Positions 1-12,361 of a stretch of 64,000 nucleotides of DNA are shown here, one piece after another. Position 1 is the stretch's first letter. The number at the start of each line of letters is the position of its first letter. Position numbers and translations under genes: made by a program. The stretch is from Golubevia sp. BC0850 (Eukaryota > Basidiomycota > Exobasidiomycetes > Golubeviales > Golubeviaceae), in NCBI GenBank assembly GCA_012976225.1, contig JAAVVG010000005.1, forward strand, positions 186,001-250,000, written 5' to 3'. Below the pieces are notes generated by a model that had not been told where the DNA came from, ran no database searches, and worked only from the letters and a program-made list of their open reading frames with translations.

Positions 1-81
1 CGAGAGAATGATGAAGAGATTTCAAGAGATGGTTTAGACCGTTGCATTACAGAAGAAGAAGGATCATGGAGCGAAGAAGTA

Positions 82-2742
82 TCAAGCTCTCGTGAGCCTG
101 ACGGCCAACAAGGAATAGGCTGGAAGTGTGAAGGTGAAAGCACCATCCTTAAAGTCAGAGTCAGTCAAAGATCTCTTGACTGGTACCACCGCATTTCGAT
201 TGGAAGGGTCGTTAGAGATGTATCCGTCGTCATTGTGGGTCATGAAGAGATCTCCTTCAGCAGAGTACTTTCCTCCATTCTCGACCTGGACAGTCACCTC
301 AGTGGGAGAGTCGACCGGATTGGCAAACTTGATGATGTCCTTGCCGGAAGCGACTCCAGCTGACCAGTAAAGTGGCCCGAAGTCTCCAGAGGAAGTTACG
401 TCGTACAGCTTCTCGAGGGCGAAGTTTCCCATGGCGTACTGAGGAAGAGAGAACAGAATAGAAGATAGAAATAAAAGTCAGTTTGGAGCGCAAATAAGAG
501 GAAAAGAGAAATAATGGGGGGGGGGTCGAGAGGCCTCGACTGAGTTGTTCGTAGCAGCTCGGAAACTCACCTGAGCCCAGTAAGAGGTCGAAGGATAAGA
601 GTTAAACTCGTCGATGGAGATCAAGTCTGGTTGCCACTGGTTGTGACCATCGTAGGAGATGAGTCTGTGGAAAAGGAAAGCAAAGAAAGCTCAGGGAGTC
701 AGAGACAAGAATCAAGTCGATTTGTACTAGCCTGCCGTCTCAACTCACGGTGCATAAGCAAACGCCTTGGCAGTCTCTGGGTTGCGTTCCATTCCGAGCA
801 TGAAAGCCATCTCGGCCGCAGCTCCTAGTTGGATAGGGTAGGTCAAACGACAATCCCCGGTGTACAAGTTATCGCCCTCAGCACACTTTCCAGAGTTGAG
901 AACGGAAGCTTCGAGCTCGTAAACGACGTGGTCGGAGGTGTTGAAGAGGTTATGATTCTCCAAGAACCATTGAGGAGTTTGGTAGTCGTGCTGCGGTGAG
1001 AGAGGACAAACGTTGGCGGAGAGGTTAGAAGTCGATTGAAGACTCTCTGTCCCGCCCTTTTCAAAACGAAAGAATCTCCAAAATCACAACGTACTCACCC
1101 TGTCTTCAGCGACGAGCTTGTTGTTACCAACGTTGGCACTGGAGGAGATGAAGGTGATCTCTGGGAACTCGGTGGAGAGAGCGTCGAAGAAAGCTCCGTA
1201 TCTGTAGTCAGAGTAGGTGGTCTGAGCTACTTCAGAGATCCAGTCTTCGTTTCCAATCTCGGCTAGAGGCACGTTGATGGGTTGAGCACGTCCATGAGAC
1301 TCTCTGAGCTTTGCCCAGTCAGAGGATCCTTGAGCGTCAGTTAGGTAGTGTAGTTCGTTGATGACTGAGGTGATATATGGCTGAAGATCGCTCTCTGCAA
1401 CCGCCTTTTGATCTAGGGTGTATCCTGCAAAGAGACCTGGTATGGGTTTGGCTCCGATGGATTCTGCGAACTCCAATGATTCGACGATGCTGCGGGGGGA
1501 GAAAGAAAGGCTCGTCAATCTCTGAGCTCTCTTCCTAGAAAGTGAGAGTAGACTCACCTGAAACCATCGGTATCCCAGCCTACCCAAGTTCCTGGCCTTC
1601 CAGCTCTGTCTGTGAGAGGTCCGATCGCCTTCTGCCAATCGTAGTGAGCGCCAAGGTTATTTCCTTCGAGCGCGTTTCCACCGATGGCTCTGAAGTACTT
1701 GGCCTTGAGGTCGTTGATGAGAGACCCAGCATCTTCTCTGACCCCAGTGCCTTTCCAAGTCTGAGATGGGAAGACGCTCAGAAGGTTAACCTGGAAGGAG
1801 TCGGTGAACTCGGATGGGAGATCAATTCCAAAGACGTTGTTCGAATCGCTGGCAGTGTCTGAGACTTGAATGGTGGTCTCGAACTGCTTCCAATCGCTTG
1901 TGATAGAGGCTTCGACGTTCGAAGTTCCGAAGGTGAAAGACTCGTCTGCGTTGTAGAGTCCGACTGTGAAAGTGGTGGAAGCAGGGGTGTTGGCACGAGC
2001 GTAGAAGGAGACGTCGTAAGACCCGGCTTTGACTGGAAGGCGGTGTGAACGAAGAGAAGAAAGAAGAAGAAAGTCGAGTCGGAAGTGTGAGGAACGAAGT
2101 AGGGAAAAGTAGGAGAGGGAAAGGTCTAATCAGAGATTCAACTCACCTCCGATTCCAAAGAACCCCCCGTTGCGAGCTCCAAAGGCCTTTCCGTTATTTG
2201 GGTTGGCGATGACCATGGAACGAGGTAGGACATCTGAAATGGCATCTGTGGTGATGATGGAGAGCTCTGCATTTGAGCCAGTCCAAGAGCCAGTGATTCC
2301 ATCACCTTCAGAGAATGCTCTGAATAGAGGAAAAGGGGGAAAAGGGGTGGCGAATCAGTATGAGAAGGGGTGACATTGGCAGCACTTCTACTCACCTGCT
2401 CTTGATTAATTCAGCGTAAAGTCCTCCATCTGTTCCAGAGTTAATGTTGTTCTCGATGAAGCTAATCAGAGAAGCGGGCAGAGAAGAGAGAATTTGGAGC
2501 ATCAGTTTCCACAAGAAGCTAGAGTCGGCACTCACTTTCTCAAGCCCTGCGTTCCTTTCGTTCCCAACCTGTACTCACACACAAGTTCCGAAGTCAGCAT
2601 CTTGAGTGGTAGAAGCAGAGACTGTGAGCGTGTAGGGGTCGGCACGACGTTGGACAGCCGAAGAGGATTGAGAGGTGGGAGCTGCGAGAGAGTAGGACGA
2701 GATGGCCAGAGCCACCAGACTGACTGAGAGGTTGAGACGCAT
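82..2742 (-). CDS. Secreted alpha-L-arabinofuranosidase, glycoside hydrolase family 51
   Basis: Predicted extracellular enzyme removing arabinofuranosyl side chains from plant hemicellulose. Eight exons (82-438, 571-664, 749-990, 1099-1489, 1558-2032, 2147-2319, 2396-2461, 2579-2742) join in frame to 653 aa, normal for fungal GH51. The start at 2742 begins a signal peptide (MRLNLSVSLVALAISSYSLA) followed by a QRR pro-site. Family landmarks are visible in order: SGTDGGLYAELI, GNALEGNNLG, GPLTDRAGRPGTW, the acid/base motif IGNEDW (Glu near residue 374), HDYQTPQWFL, the putative nucleophile Glu in VYELEA (about 448-450), LGMERNPE, and the C-terminal beta domain ending YSLLAVRL. No other plant-cell-wall gene lies nearby, so it is not clustered. 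Family assignment is firm; substrate is inferred. Expression is probably set by the TATA box about 90 nt upstream. Confidence 0.92.
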
Positions 2743-2832
2743 GGCTTTGAAGTGATGTCAAGAAGATGGGAGGAGTGAGAGAGGAGGGAGAGATGATTTG
2801 GGATGTTGGGAAAGATGGAAGCAAACCTCGTC

Positions 2833-2843
2833 CCCTTTTATAT
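2833..2843 (-). promoter_or_regulatory. TATA box of the GH51 gene
   Basis: Read on the minus strand the sequence is ATATAAAAGGG, ending about 90 nt before the ATG at 2742. It is a good TATA element in the expected place for an inducible secreted enzyme. Function is inferred from sequence and position only. Confidence 0.55.
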
Positions 2844-3345
2844 CTCTCACCCCTGTTCATAATGAAGGTGACGTATCTGATCCAAACAACCTTCCGAATC
2901 CTTTCCGAACGATCAAAACAGAGATGACGCCGAAATAGGAGACTAAGTTCCTAGTATGTACCCCACAAACAGACTAAGCGACCCCTTGCCGTAGCACCGA
3001 GATTTAGAGTTGGTCTTCGTGAGTTCGTGACTCAGTGTTTGTTCCTCCTCTTCTTTCGAATTGAGTTCGTCCTCTGACTTCTCTCTTTCAATCGAGAGAG
3101 CCTAAAGTTCTGGGTTGCGGCGAGAAGAAAAGTTGAGAGTTGCTTCCGAACCACTTGCGCCTTTCACCGTTGATCAGTGACTGCGTGTTGGGTATTGGGT
3201 CCTCTTGTTTTCTGAAATTCTCACTAGTTCCTCTTATGTAGAGCCTGGCCATCTGATGAATAATGAGGCGACGGGGGGAGGGGAGGGAGCTCACTATTTT
3301 TCCAGCCAAGGCAAAGTCGATCTCTCTCTCAACCACAACCACGAT
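2844..3345. other. Intergenic, divergent promoters of GH51 and RNase P subunit
   Basis: About 500 nt between two outward-facing genes. It should hold both promoters. An in-frame ATG at 3205 lies upstream of my chosen start of the plus-strand gene. I see no RNA gene, repeat or other coding sequence. Confidence 0.5.
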
Positions 3346-4920
3346 ATGGCTAAAGGCAAGCAGCAACCAGGCCTGGAGTCATCAGTGACAGCAGTTCAAC
3401 TAGCTAAGAGACCTTTGCCAAACTCGGACACGTATCTGACGATCAATAAGCTATTGAACCACGCAGCTTTGAAAGGAGCTTGGAGTGGGTTCTCAAGACA
3501 AGCAGAGAGAGGTCTACTTCAAGCTCAAAACCCCACCTCTAGTGATTCGGATCCAATTCTCAATAATAGAGATACTACAAAGAGCAACAAAGGGAAGGAG
3601 AGCGCTATAGAGGTAAATGAAGAGGGAGGAGTTGCAAAATTTTCCAGAACGAAGAAATCTTCATCATTTTCTTCCACTCTAAAGAAAGACACTCAGTCGA
3701 CGTCGAAAGCTACCGTTAAGAAAGTATCGGTTGTTCCGGAGGCTTACAATAGAAGTAGGGATCTCAACAAGGATGGAAGATTGTCGGGAAGAGAAGATCT
3801 GAAGGAATCGAAAGTTCGACAAAGCATGAGAGCTCAGAGTCTCAAGGATGTAGAAGATGCTAAGAGGGTAGCAAGGAAGTCCGTGTTATCTTTGTGAGTA
3901 GAATAGAAAGGCTCAGTCGTCTGAGAGATCTTAGCTGATCCTTTTCTTCTCTCCACGCCAGAGATCCTTCCATCAAGAGGATGATATGTCGAACTTGCTC
4001 TTCGCTGTTGTTCCCAGGTGTTAGCTGCTCTGTAAAGGTCAAGGGTAAGTTTCCAAAACTCTCGCTATTTGCTCTCAGCCATGTATTCCTTTCGACTAGC
4101 TCTCTCGCCGACCCACCTCAACTCACCAACTTTCCTCTCCTTCGTTCCAACAGCCTTCAAACCTCACAAGCACATCATCCAGTACACCTGTCTAGAATGC
4201 TCTACTATCCGAAGATTCCCTGCTCCCCCGTTAAGAGAGAGGTCAAAAGATCAAATCCAATCAACTTCACAACCTTCGGATTCGTCGAGCTCTACTCAAC
4301 TCTTGGACGAGGAGATGCAAGAGGTAGAATCTTCACCCTTAATTTCAATCGGAGAATCAGAGAAAGTGGCTGATCCAGTCACAGAAGAAGAGGAAGTCGG
4401 AGCTCTGCTTGAAGTAGTAGATCCAAGTCCAAAAGGTAGGCTTTCACAGAGAGCTAGGAGGAGGTCAATGGCTGAAAGAGCTCTCTCTTTTTCGTCTAAA
4501 ACTAAGGTTTACAATATGGATCCAAGTAAAAGGAGGGGTAAGCTGGAAGTGAAGAAGAGTAGGACTGGAAAGATTAAGAAGAAAGAAGGGACTCTCGAGG
4601 TTAGGAAGAGGGCTACCGGTAAATCAAGTCTCTCGAAGAAGAACAACAAGGTTGAGAAGGTCAAAAATAGTGAAGAAGGAAATACTTTCAAAATTCGACC
4701 GAAGAAGAGGAAATCATCTGCAAGCAGCTTGAAACTTCCACCATTCTTCGATAGGGATCAAGGCTCGGGTTGGAGGGATCACTTGAAGAAGGCTGATAAT
4801 TCAGAAGGCGGTAATCGTGGATCTGAAGCTACTGTAATTGACGGAATTTGTAGGCTGAGAGGAGATCATATACTTGTGGAAGGGGTTGGAAAAGGGAATG
4901 GGAAGAAGGGGGAAGATTGA
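3346..4920 (+). CDS. RPR2: Ribonuclease P protein subunit, Rpr2/Rpp21 family
   Basis: Predicted zinc-binding subunit of nuclear RNase P, which trims the 5' leader of pre-tRNAs. Three exons (3346-3893, 3962-4044, 4154-4920) give 465 aa. The core is LSLDPSIKRMICRTC followed by SSLLFPGV, then TCLECSTIRRFP; the four zinc cysteines (about 192, 195, 223, 226) are present. I start at 3346 (MAKGKQQPG), which resembles the start of family members; an in-frame ATG at 3205 would add 47 residues. The protein is long for the family: a Lys/Ser-rich linker of about 100 residues precedes the core, and a tail of about 230 residues rich in Lys, Arg and Ser follows it, plausibly for RNA contact or nuclear import. 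The family call rests on the conserved core; the role of the tail is unknown. Confidence 0.85.
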
Positions 4921-5189
4921 GGAGGACGAATGAAGAGATGTGAGGCGAACTTTCACTTTGTATTTCTACGATTACATGAATGATAGTATCTCTGAAAACA
5001 ACAAAAAGGGGATTTAATCGAAGAAGAATTGAGAGAGTGGTAGGGAGTGAAAATAGCACAGCTTATAGCAAGCAAGCTGCGCTGCTGTGGAATCGCTGAG
5101 AGCAAACCCACCAAGTCACCCACCACTACATTATACAGAGAGCTTTCATCAGAGTTTAGATTCGATCAGGAAAGTCATCAGAACTCAAG

Positions 5190-8100
5190 ATGGATCAATC
5201 ACTTATCAGTAAGTCAGACGCAAAGGCAAACAGCAACAGACAGACAAGCTGTAGGAAGGACAGAACGAAGATGGCCAGCAAGATAGATAATCTATCAGGC
5301 ACTACTCTCCTTCAAGGCATGGATTCGAACTGAGTTTTCTATTTCCTTCCTTCTCATTTAATCACTCTACTTTCTGTCAGAGCTCGTCAACAAGGTAAGC
5401 TTCAAGGGCAGAGGAGCATCTGATTCAAGTATCGAGCTAATCTCTCTATCCTTTCCCTTTCTTTCAATCTTCCACTCACTTTCTCTACTCTTTCACACTC
5501 TGTGATTGAAAAATGAATAGCTGCAAGATGCTTTTACTAATGTGAGTCATTTGCAAAGAGGCAAGCTCTTTCTAGCCCAATCATGCTCAATAGGCAGCAC
5601 CACTTTCTCACACCCTCTCTTCTATCCACCTTCTTTCCTCCTACCTCTTGTCTGATACAGGTCGGAATTCAGAATCCTATCGATCTACCTCAAATCACTG
5701 TGTTAGGTTCTCAGTCATCGTAAGTTCAATGATCCCTTGTACTCTTGCATCCCATCCTCCTCACCTTCTCACCTCCCCCTCTCTCCTCTCCTTTCAGTGG
5801 TAAATCCTCAGTCTTAGAAAACATCGTAGGACGTGATTTCCTGCCTAGAGGAACTGGAATCGTAACTCGTAGACCTCTAGTCTTACAACTCATCAATCGT
5901 CCTTCAGCCACTGCTCCAAAAACAGAAGATGGTATGCCAACGACCACTTCCTCGAACGTCACAAACGCAGATGAATGGGGTGAATTCCTACATCTTCCAG
6001 GGGAGAAGTTTCACGATTTCTCAAAAATCAGAGATGAAATCGTTAGGGATACGGAATTGAAGACTGGGAAGAACGCTGGAATTAGTAGTCAACCTATCAA
6101 TTTGAGGATCTACAGTCCTCATGTTTTGACTTTGACTTTGGTTGATTTACCTGGTTTGACTAAGGTGAGTGGTATGAAGGAGGAGGGAAAGTCGGGGGAG
6201 AGTTGAGGCTGCATCGAAGGACACAAGGAATTGACAGGAGAGAGGAAGCGAATAGGATGGCATGCCTCGCTCAGACATCTCAATGTGTATGCTTGCTCTG
6301 TCTTCCAGTGAAGCTGAATTTCTCGGTCTGTTCAGCCCGAGTGCAAGAGTGCAAGATCAAACGCAGGAGCTCGACCCCTCTTTCTTATCTGCCATTCTTC
6401 CCCATCTCTTTTCTTTCTTTCAGGTACCTGTCGGAGATCAACCTCGTGATATCGAACGTCAAATCCGTGACATGGTCTTGAAGTTCATCTCGAAACCAAA
6501 CGCAGTCATCTTGGCTGTCACTGCTGCCAACACTGATTTGGCCAACTCAGATGGATTGAAGATGGCTAGAGAATGTGATCCAGAAGGAACTAGAACTGTG
6601 GGAGTTCTCACAAAGGTTGATTTGATGTGAGTCCTATAACCCTTTCACTGAATGTCTCAACTTGATCTAGGGTAGATTCTGACTCGATTCTATTTCACCT
6701 CGCTTGTCTTCTTCTCTTAAAAGGGACGCTGGTACCGATGTCATCGACATTCTAGCAGGTCGTGTAATTCCCCTTCGTCTAGGTTACGTTCCAGTAGTCA
6801 ACAGAGGTCAACGAGACATCGAAGCTAAGAAGGCAGTCTCAGCAGCTTTAGAAGCAGAGAAAGATTTCTTCCAGAACCACCCATCTTACAGATCAAAAGC
6901 TCAATACTGTGGTACGCCTTACTTGGCCAGGAAATTGAACACTATTCTAATGCATCACATTCGTAACACTCTACCTGACATCAAATCCAAGATCATAGCT
7001 CAATTAGCCAAATTCCAAGCAGAACTCCAAGGTTTAGGTGGTCCTTTGGGAGATTCCAACTCTGGAAACATTGTTCTGACGATTATCACGGAGTTCTGTA
7101 ACGAGTTTAGAACGGTCATCGATGGAAACTCTAATGATTTAAGTGTTAACGAATTAGCTGGTGGAGCTAGGGTTAGTTTCGTTTTCCACGAACTTTTCAG
7201 CAATGGAGTCAAATCTATTGATCCTTTCGATTTAGTTAAAGACAGTGATATTAGGACAATCCTCTACAACTCTTCTGGTTCTTCTCCTGCTCTTTTCGTA
7301 GGAACCACTGCTTTCGAAGTCATTGTCAAGCAGCAGATTAAGCGTTTGGAAGAACCTTCGCTGAGATGTTGTTCTTTGGTCTATGATGAACTTGTTAGAA
7401 TTCTATCTCAGCTATTGACTAAGAACGTGAGTATGGAATTAGGATTAGTCTATTAGTGAGCTTTGAGGTGCTTTCGAGTTCTGTCTTTTCTCTGACCCCC
7501 CGTTTCTACTCTTTCCCCTTCTTACAGCAATCATTCAGACGTTTCCCAGCTCTTCGTGAAAGGTTCAACATGGTCGTCATTCAATTCTTCAAGCGCTGCA
7601 TGACTCCAACCACCAAGCTAGTCACCGACATCGTCGCGTCTGAAGCTTGTTACTTGAACACTGGTCATCCAGACTTCATCTCAGGTCACAAAGCTATGGC
7701 AATCGTCAACGAACGAATGAACCCTGCTTCTGCTCAGCCAGTGGATCCAAAGAAGAATGGAGTCAACGCTGTGAACAACGACAAGGATTTGGACGTCAAC
7801 ATCAAGGACAACCAAGGATTCTTCGGTTCTTTCTTCGCTGGTGGAAAGCAACAGCAGAACAAGCAGAAGAGAGCTGCTATGGAAGCTGTGAGTAAAGCTT
7901 GACAAGTCCCGTTGGGGGAAAGATAATTTCGCTTGCTCATCTCTTCTTCACTTTTGTTCATCGCCAAAATACAGCCTCCCCCATCTCTCAAAGCTTCTGG
8001 AGTTCTCACTGATCGTGAAGCTATGGAGACGGAAGTCATCAAACTACTCATCAACTCGTACTTCAACATCACAAAGCGTACCGTCATCGACATGATCCCA

Positions 8101-8367
8101 AAAGCTATCATGTTGAACTTGGTCACTTTTGCTAAAGACAGCCTACAAAGGGAACTTCTACAGGAACTCTACAAGAGTGAGGTTTTGGATGATTTGATGA
8201 AGGAGAGTGATCATGTCATTGGTAGAAGAAGGGAATGCGTCAAGATGGTGAGTTGCTTTGACGAGGTGCAGAAGACGATCCGCAGAATGTTGACCTCTCT
8301 TTTTGATTCTTTTCCTTTACAGATCTCTGCTCTTGAAACAGCAAGTGAGATTATTGCTACTGTTTAG
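5190..8367 (+). CDS. VPS1: Dynamin-like GTPase Vps1 (vacuolar sorting, peroxisome fission)
   Basis: Large GTPase that pinches membranes in Golgi-to-vacuole traffic and peroxisome division. Ten exons (5190-5208, 5381-5394, 5521-5541, 5661-5719, 5798-6164, 6424-6626, 6724-7426, 7528-7887, 7975-8247, 8323-8367) join in frame to 687 aa, the usual Vps1 length. The P-loop GSQSSGKSS (34-42), [20 protein letters not shown] and TKVDLM give a complete G domain; a middle domain and a C-terminal GED ending [12 protein letters not shown] follow. The N-terminus (MDQSLIKLVNKLQDAF) and [11 protein letters not shown] separate Vps1 from Dnm1. There is no PH or Pro-rich domain, as expected. The first four exons are only 19, 14, 21 and 59 nt long, so the P-loop region depends on accurate micro-exon splicing. 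Confidence 0.95.
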
Positions 8368-8748
8368 AGAGGTGCATCAGGCCCCGGATGTTGAGAATCA
8401 AAATGCTTGCGGAAGAGAGCGTCTCCTTGTATCGATAGTTTAGTTTTCGTTTGGCAAATTTTAATGAATCTCTTCTTTTGAAAATATAAATACACAATAC
8501 CACCGCTATTTCTACTTTTTCTGGTTTCGAGTTTTGATTGTTTGGGGTCAAGAAGTGAAACGTTGAAAGATGTGCTGCTTCTCTTATGAACCATCGCAAC
8601 AAATCGCTACCTTTCTTTCCCCTATTTTTGAGCTCCTGTTCTGACCTGGTCCTCACTATCAAGGACTCTACAAGACAAGCTTTCATTTCAGTAGATCTTG
8701 CAAGACCTGACTGGTCACATCCAATCCACGTCACAGCTCATCTTAATC
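8368..8748. other. Intergenic between VPS1 and USE1
   Basis: About 380 nt, AT-rich around 8450-8520 (AAAATATAAATAC), probably the VPS1 3' UTR followed by the USE1 promoter. An in-frame upstream ATG-less extension of USE1 starts near 8698. I see no other gene. Confidence 0.4.
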
Positions 8749-10441
8749 ATGACTTCAATATCTTATCGATCACCATCAGGAAGTAATCAAACCTTCAACT
8801 CAAATCACCAGACTAATTCCAATTCCAGCACCAACATCAGCGTTGTGTTACCTCGACTCATCTCACGCCTCGAAGTTCAAGCTCGTTCTCAGCAACAGAG
8901 GTTCAAATCAATCTCCACCTCTTCTACAAATCAGAATGGATCTGAAAAGCTATGGTGGGATTCAGTTGGTCTGTTGGCTTCTGTCAAGAGAGCCAGTCAG
9001 ATGTTGGAGAAGGCGAGGAATGAGACTCAGCCTGGAGGAGCTTTAAGATCTAGGTGAGCAGCTGAGGTAGATGGAGTGCATGCGTGCATCAATGGTGCAT
9101 GTCTTGTGGATATGATGTACGCTAATTGTTTAGCTAGCTGGATCCTTAGTTCAGATTAGTAGCAGGAAGCTTGGGCTCAGAAGAGACAAGCAGTTCCACA
9201 GAGAGAGAAAGAGTGAGGCCCTCAGCTCTCCCTCTGCCTGCTTCCGCCTGCAGTTGCGTTCAACTCCCACGACTGGATTGAAGATCAGAAAGTTGACTCT
9301 GTCTTATCCTCTCTCCGTGATGGCTATGTGTTTCCTCCAGCTCCTCTTTCGAGTACCAGTCTCTTGAAAGAAGACTTTCTTCTCTGTCTGCTCTAGCCCA
9401 ACTCAATCATTCAGTAAGTCTCCTTCTCTGATCTTGTTACAAATCCGAACTCTTCCTTGATGCTCATCAACGCTCTCCATCTCTATTTCGAACCTCCAGT
9501 CCTTAGCCTCAACTTCATCTCTCAAGATCTCCCTCCCAACCACAACGTCAAACTCCTCCTCATCCTCAAATTTGCTCCAATCTCAAGCCTCATTCCAAAG
9601 CGCGTCCTCGTCTGTCTCCTCTGGGTCAGAGATCGGCAGAGGCAGGAACAGGGGCGGAGCAATCGCATCTTCTTCCTCCTCTTCACTTCTAGTTTCACCG
9701 CAATCGAGAAGCCAGGCAGCATCTTGGAATGAGAGACAAGCTGAGAAAAGGAAAGCCTTTCTCACAAAAGGACTGGATTTGGATCAAGAGGCAAATGAGA
9801 ACAGCAGAGAAACAGATGGAACCGGTGAAAGTTCGAAGAGTTCCTTCATCGTCATCGGAACCTCTAATGAAGGAAGAAAGCTCCGAAAAAAGAATCAGGA
9901 AGAAATGGAAGATCCTTACGATGATTTCGTCGAAAGTGAAGATGAAGAACAGCCCACACAAGAACTTCAAACTACAGAAGAATCGATCTCAATTCCAACC
10001 ATCAAAGTTTCCAAAGAAGAAGAATCAGAAGATGATGAATTCGATGAATATTCTCAACCTTCAAAATCCAGTGTCAATCAAGCTGAGAAATCAAATCACT
10101 CCTACCCGCCAACTCAAGCTTCTCCAACATCTGGCGGAGATGATTCTCTACTTCAATCAGATCGACAAACTCAAGACGCTCTTTCTACGGAACTTCTCAG
10201 AATGGCTAGCAGGCTGAAAGCAAATTCTCTGTCTTTTGCAGAGGCTTTGGAAAGGGACAGGAAACTGGTTGAAGCTACTGGAGAGAAACTGCAGGGGAAT
10301 TTGGATCTAATGACCAGGACTAGAGGTAGATTGGGTGAATATGCTAAAAGTGCTAGAAGTTTGGGCTGGTTCACTTTTGGTAGTATCTTGGTTGTAATTG
10401 TTAGCTGGGTCATGTTGTTTATCGTTATCAAGTTGACTTAA
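8749..10441 (+). CDS. USE1: ER Q-SNARE Use1 (Golgi-to-ER retrograde fusion)
   Basis: Tail-anchored SNARE that acts with Ufe1, Sec20 and Sec22 when COPI vesicles fuse with the ER. Exons 8749-9053, 9341-9413 and 9500-10441 give about 439 aa. The third exon's acceptor could instead precede 9527, which also keeps frame and gives 430 aa. The N-terminal part has the family pattern VVLPRLISRLEVQAR. A long acidic, Ser-rich linker follows. The SNARE segment runs from LLQSDRQTQDALSTELLRM through MTRTRGRLGEYAKSARS, then a single C-terminal membrane helix (WFTFGSILVVIVSWVMLFIV) with only four residues behind it, typical of tail-anchored proteins. The linker is longer than in budding yeast. Recognition rests on the C-terminal third. 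Confidence 0.88.
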
Positions 10442-10848
10442 CAACGGGTTGGAATTATGGAATTCGTTTTCACAACACAGTCTTTGCTTATTCAGAAACG
10501 AGGAGAAGTTCCAGAGTTGTTTTTCTCTTCAGGAACCCTCGGAGACTTTCAACCCGATGTCCGCATCTAATTGATGTCGCTGTTTCGAAGCTTCGAAAGA
10601 AAGAGGAGAGCTGGAATAGAGTCGGGAGAAAAAAAAGGAGAGGCGGCTCTTAGATGGAATGAAAGTCAGGGAAAAGAGGTCGATGAGAGCAAAACGGCAG
10701 GTTTACTCGGAAGGAATACTATTCTTTTCAAGACTTTTCAAGAACTTTGAGAGTCATAGCACATCTCAGCAATGATAGATAGGCCCGTGTGTTTACAATC
10801 TTGCAACTTTTTCCTTCCTTGAGTGATCCGCACGTCGACCCTGTCTCT
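10442..10848. other. Convergent intergenic region, USE1 and TatD-family gene
   Basis: About 400 nt between two converging 3' ends. Contains an A-rich run near 10629 and nothing I can call as a gene, RNA or repeat. Confidence 0.4.
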
Positions 10849-12361
10849 TCAAGCACCATTCTCAACTCTCATGAATCTTTTCCAATTCTCAGCCAGAACT
10901 TTCACTGTTTCTTCGAGTTCTCTCTCTTTGATCTCCTCAGATTTTCCATCTGTTTCTTCATCCACAGTCAGAACTACTCCCATTGCTTTCCAAACCTCGC
11001 GAATCAATTCCGTCATCTCCCAGATTTTCTCATCCAGCCCGTCTCCAGAATGCCAATCCGATTCGACCATCAGTCTGTCTGGAGGTATCGCTCGTACTTG
11101 AGATTGCAAGAGTGGAGATCGAAGGTTGATTGTTCTGGAGAGTGAAAAAGAATTGAGAGTGAGAAGTGGGCGAGAATTGCTTGTTTGGAAGTAAGTGAGT
11201 GCAAATTCTGAGACAGAACTAATTGAAGAAGAACAGAGAAAGACGTATAAATACCCACGAAGAAAAAGAAGCGTATAAGTTCGGATGGAGTTTCTGCGAG
11301 AAGGTGGTTCAGTATTACATTCAACGATTCTTTATCCATGGGAAGCGTCCATACTTACAAAAACTTGTTGGATCTGCTGAACACTCAAAGAACAGCTATG
11401 AAGGTCGATATCTGGTAATCGAGAGTTGAAAAAGAGAAAATAAGGATCGACTAAAACATTCACTCACAAGAAACAAGATCCAACAATCTGATACTCACTA
11501 ATCTCCTCCCAACCCTTTCCGCTCTTCCCTTTCATTTCTTTCAAAAATTCCACCAATCCACTAGAAGCTCTAACACAGTGAAAAGAAACATTTCTCTTGA
11601 ACTCAATTGCAGCCTCAACTTGTCGTTTCAGTACTTCAGATTGATGTTGCATGGAAACAGTTAAAGATGATAATGAATGGTTTCGTCTTGCTAAAGTGTG
11701 AGCGTTTTTAATCTCTGACTTTTGTTCTGCCTTAGCATGTTCATTTTCATACTCTACCTTCGAGGGGTCTTTACTCTTGCTATCCCAACCTCCCGCGTCC
11801 ATTGGTAGTCTGAAGACCTTATCCAATCCAACTTCTCCTAACATTGCGGTAGGGTATTTCTCAAATCTTGATCGTAGGTCTGAGAGAATCTCGGAGATAG
11901 GAATGGGAGATGGTAGGTTTGGAAGAAGGATTTCAAAATCTTGAAGTTGTTTCTTGGAGTTTGAGGATAGAGAACCATCATTCAGGCTCGAATTTCGAAG
12001 TGTATCGGATAGTAAAATCAATTTATAATGATCTTCTTTTGAGATTGAAGGATCTTTTGAAAGTGAGACTTGATGGACGAACCAGGGATGATAGCCTGCG
12101 AGAAGAGAGCGAGAGACAGACTCGTATCAATAACACTACCTCTTCAAAGTTTTGGGAATTTGACAGTTGAAGCTGGATACCTGTACCTACCGAAACAGGG
12201 AATGATCTTTGTTGGATCTCTATCATGAAGTTCAGCTACCAAGGATTGATCAGCTTGATTGGTAGATTGAGCTGCTATGAAACCTAGTTTGGAATTGGAG
12301 AGTTTTGATGAGACTGCTGAGATGTTTGTCCACGATGGATCGTCTGTTGGATGACAATGTG
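10849..12361 (-). CDS. TatD-family metal-dependent hydrolase, Scn1-like; first exon not located
   Basis: Predicted TIM-barrel phosphodiesterase of the TatD family, closest in style to fission yeast Scn1 (Cut9-interacting). Exons recovered: 12191-12361, 11499-12095, 11359-11411, 11259-11293, 10849-11134. They read through in one frame: AHCHPTDDPSW (metal-binding HxH), GYHPWFVHQV, AMLGEVGLDK (conserved Glu), VSFHCVRAS, INIDLHSCS, YASFSSTINLRS, and PPDRLMVESDWHSG. The last motif has ESD where bacterial TatD has ETD. The 35-nt exon uses a GTGGGT donor. The 5' end is incomplete: the first exon should end in phase 1 just before the HCHP motif, but no minus-strand ATG exists between 12361 and 12839. 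The next one, at 12841, opens a frame ending at a GTAAGT donor in the wrong phase. Nuclease activity is inferred. Confidence 0.78.

Noticed and set aside
516-525. Run of ten G within the last GH51 intron (a similar run at 60318-60327)
   Set aside because: Simple homopolymers in non-coding sequence; no function supported and prone to sequencing length error.
5300-5340. tRNA-like B box (GGATTCGAACTGAG)
   Set aside because: Neither strand gives a complementary T stem or a matching A box and acceptor stem.
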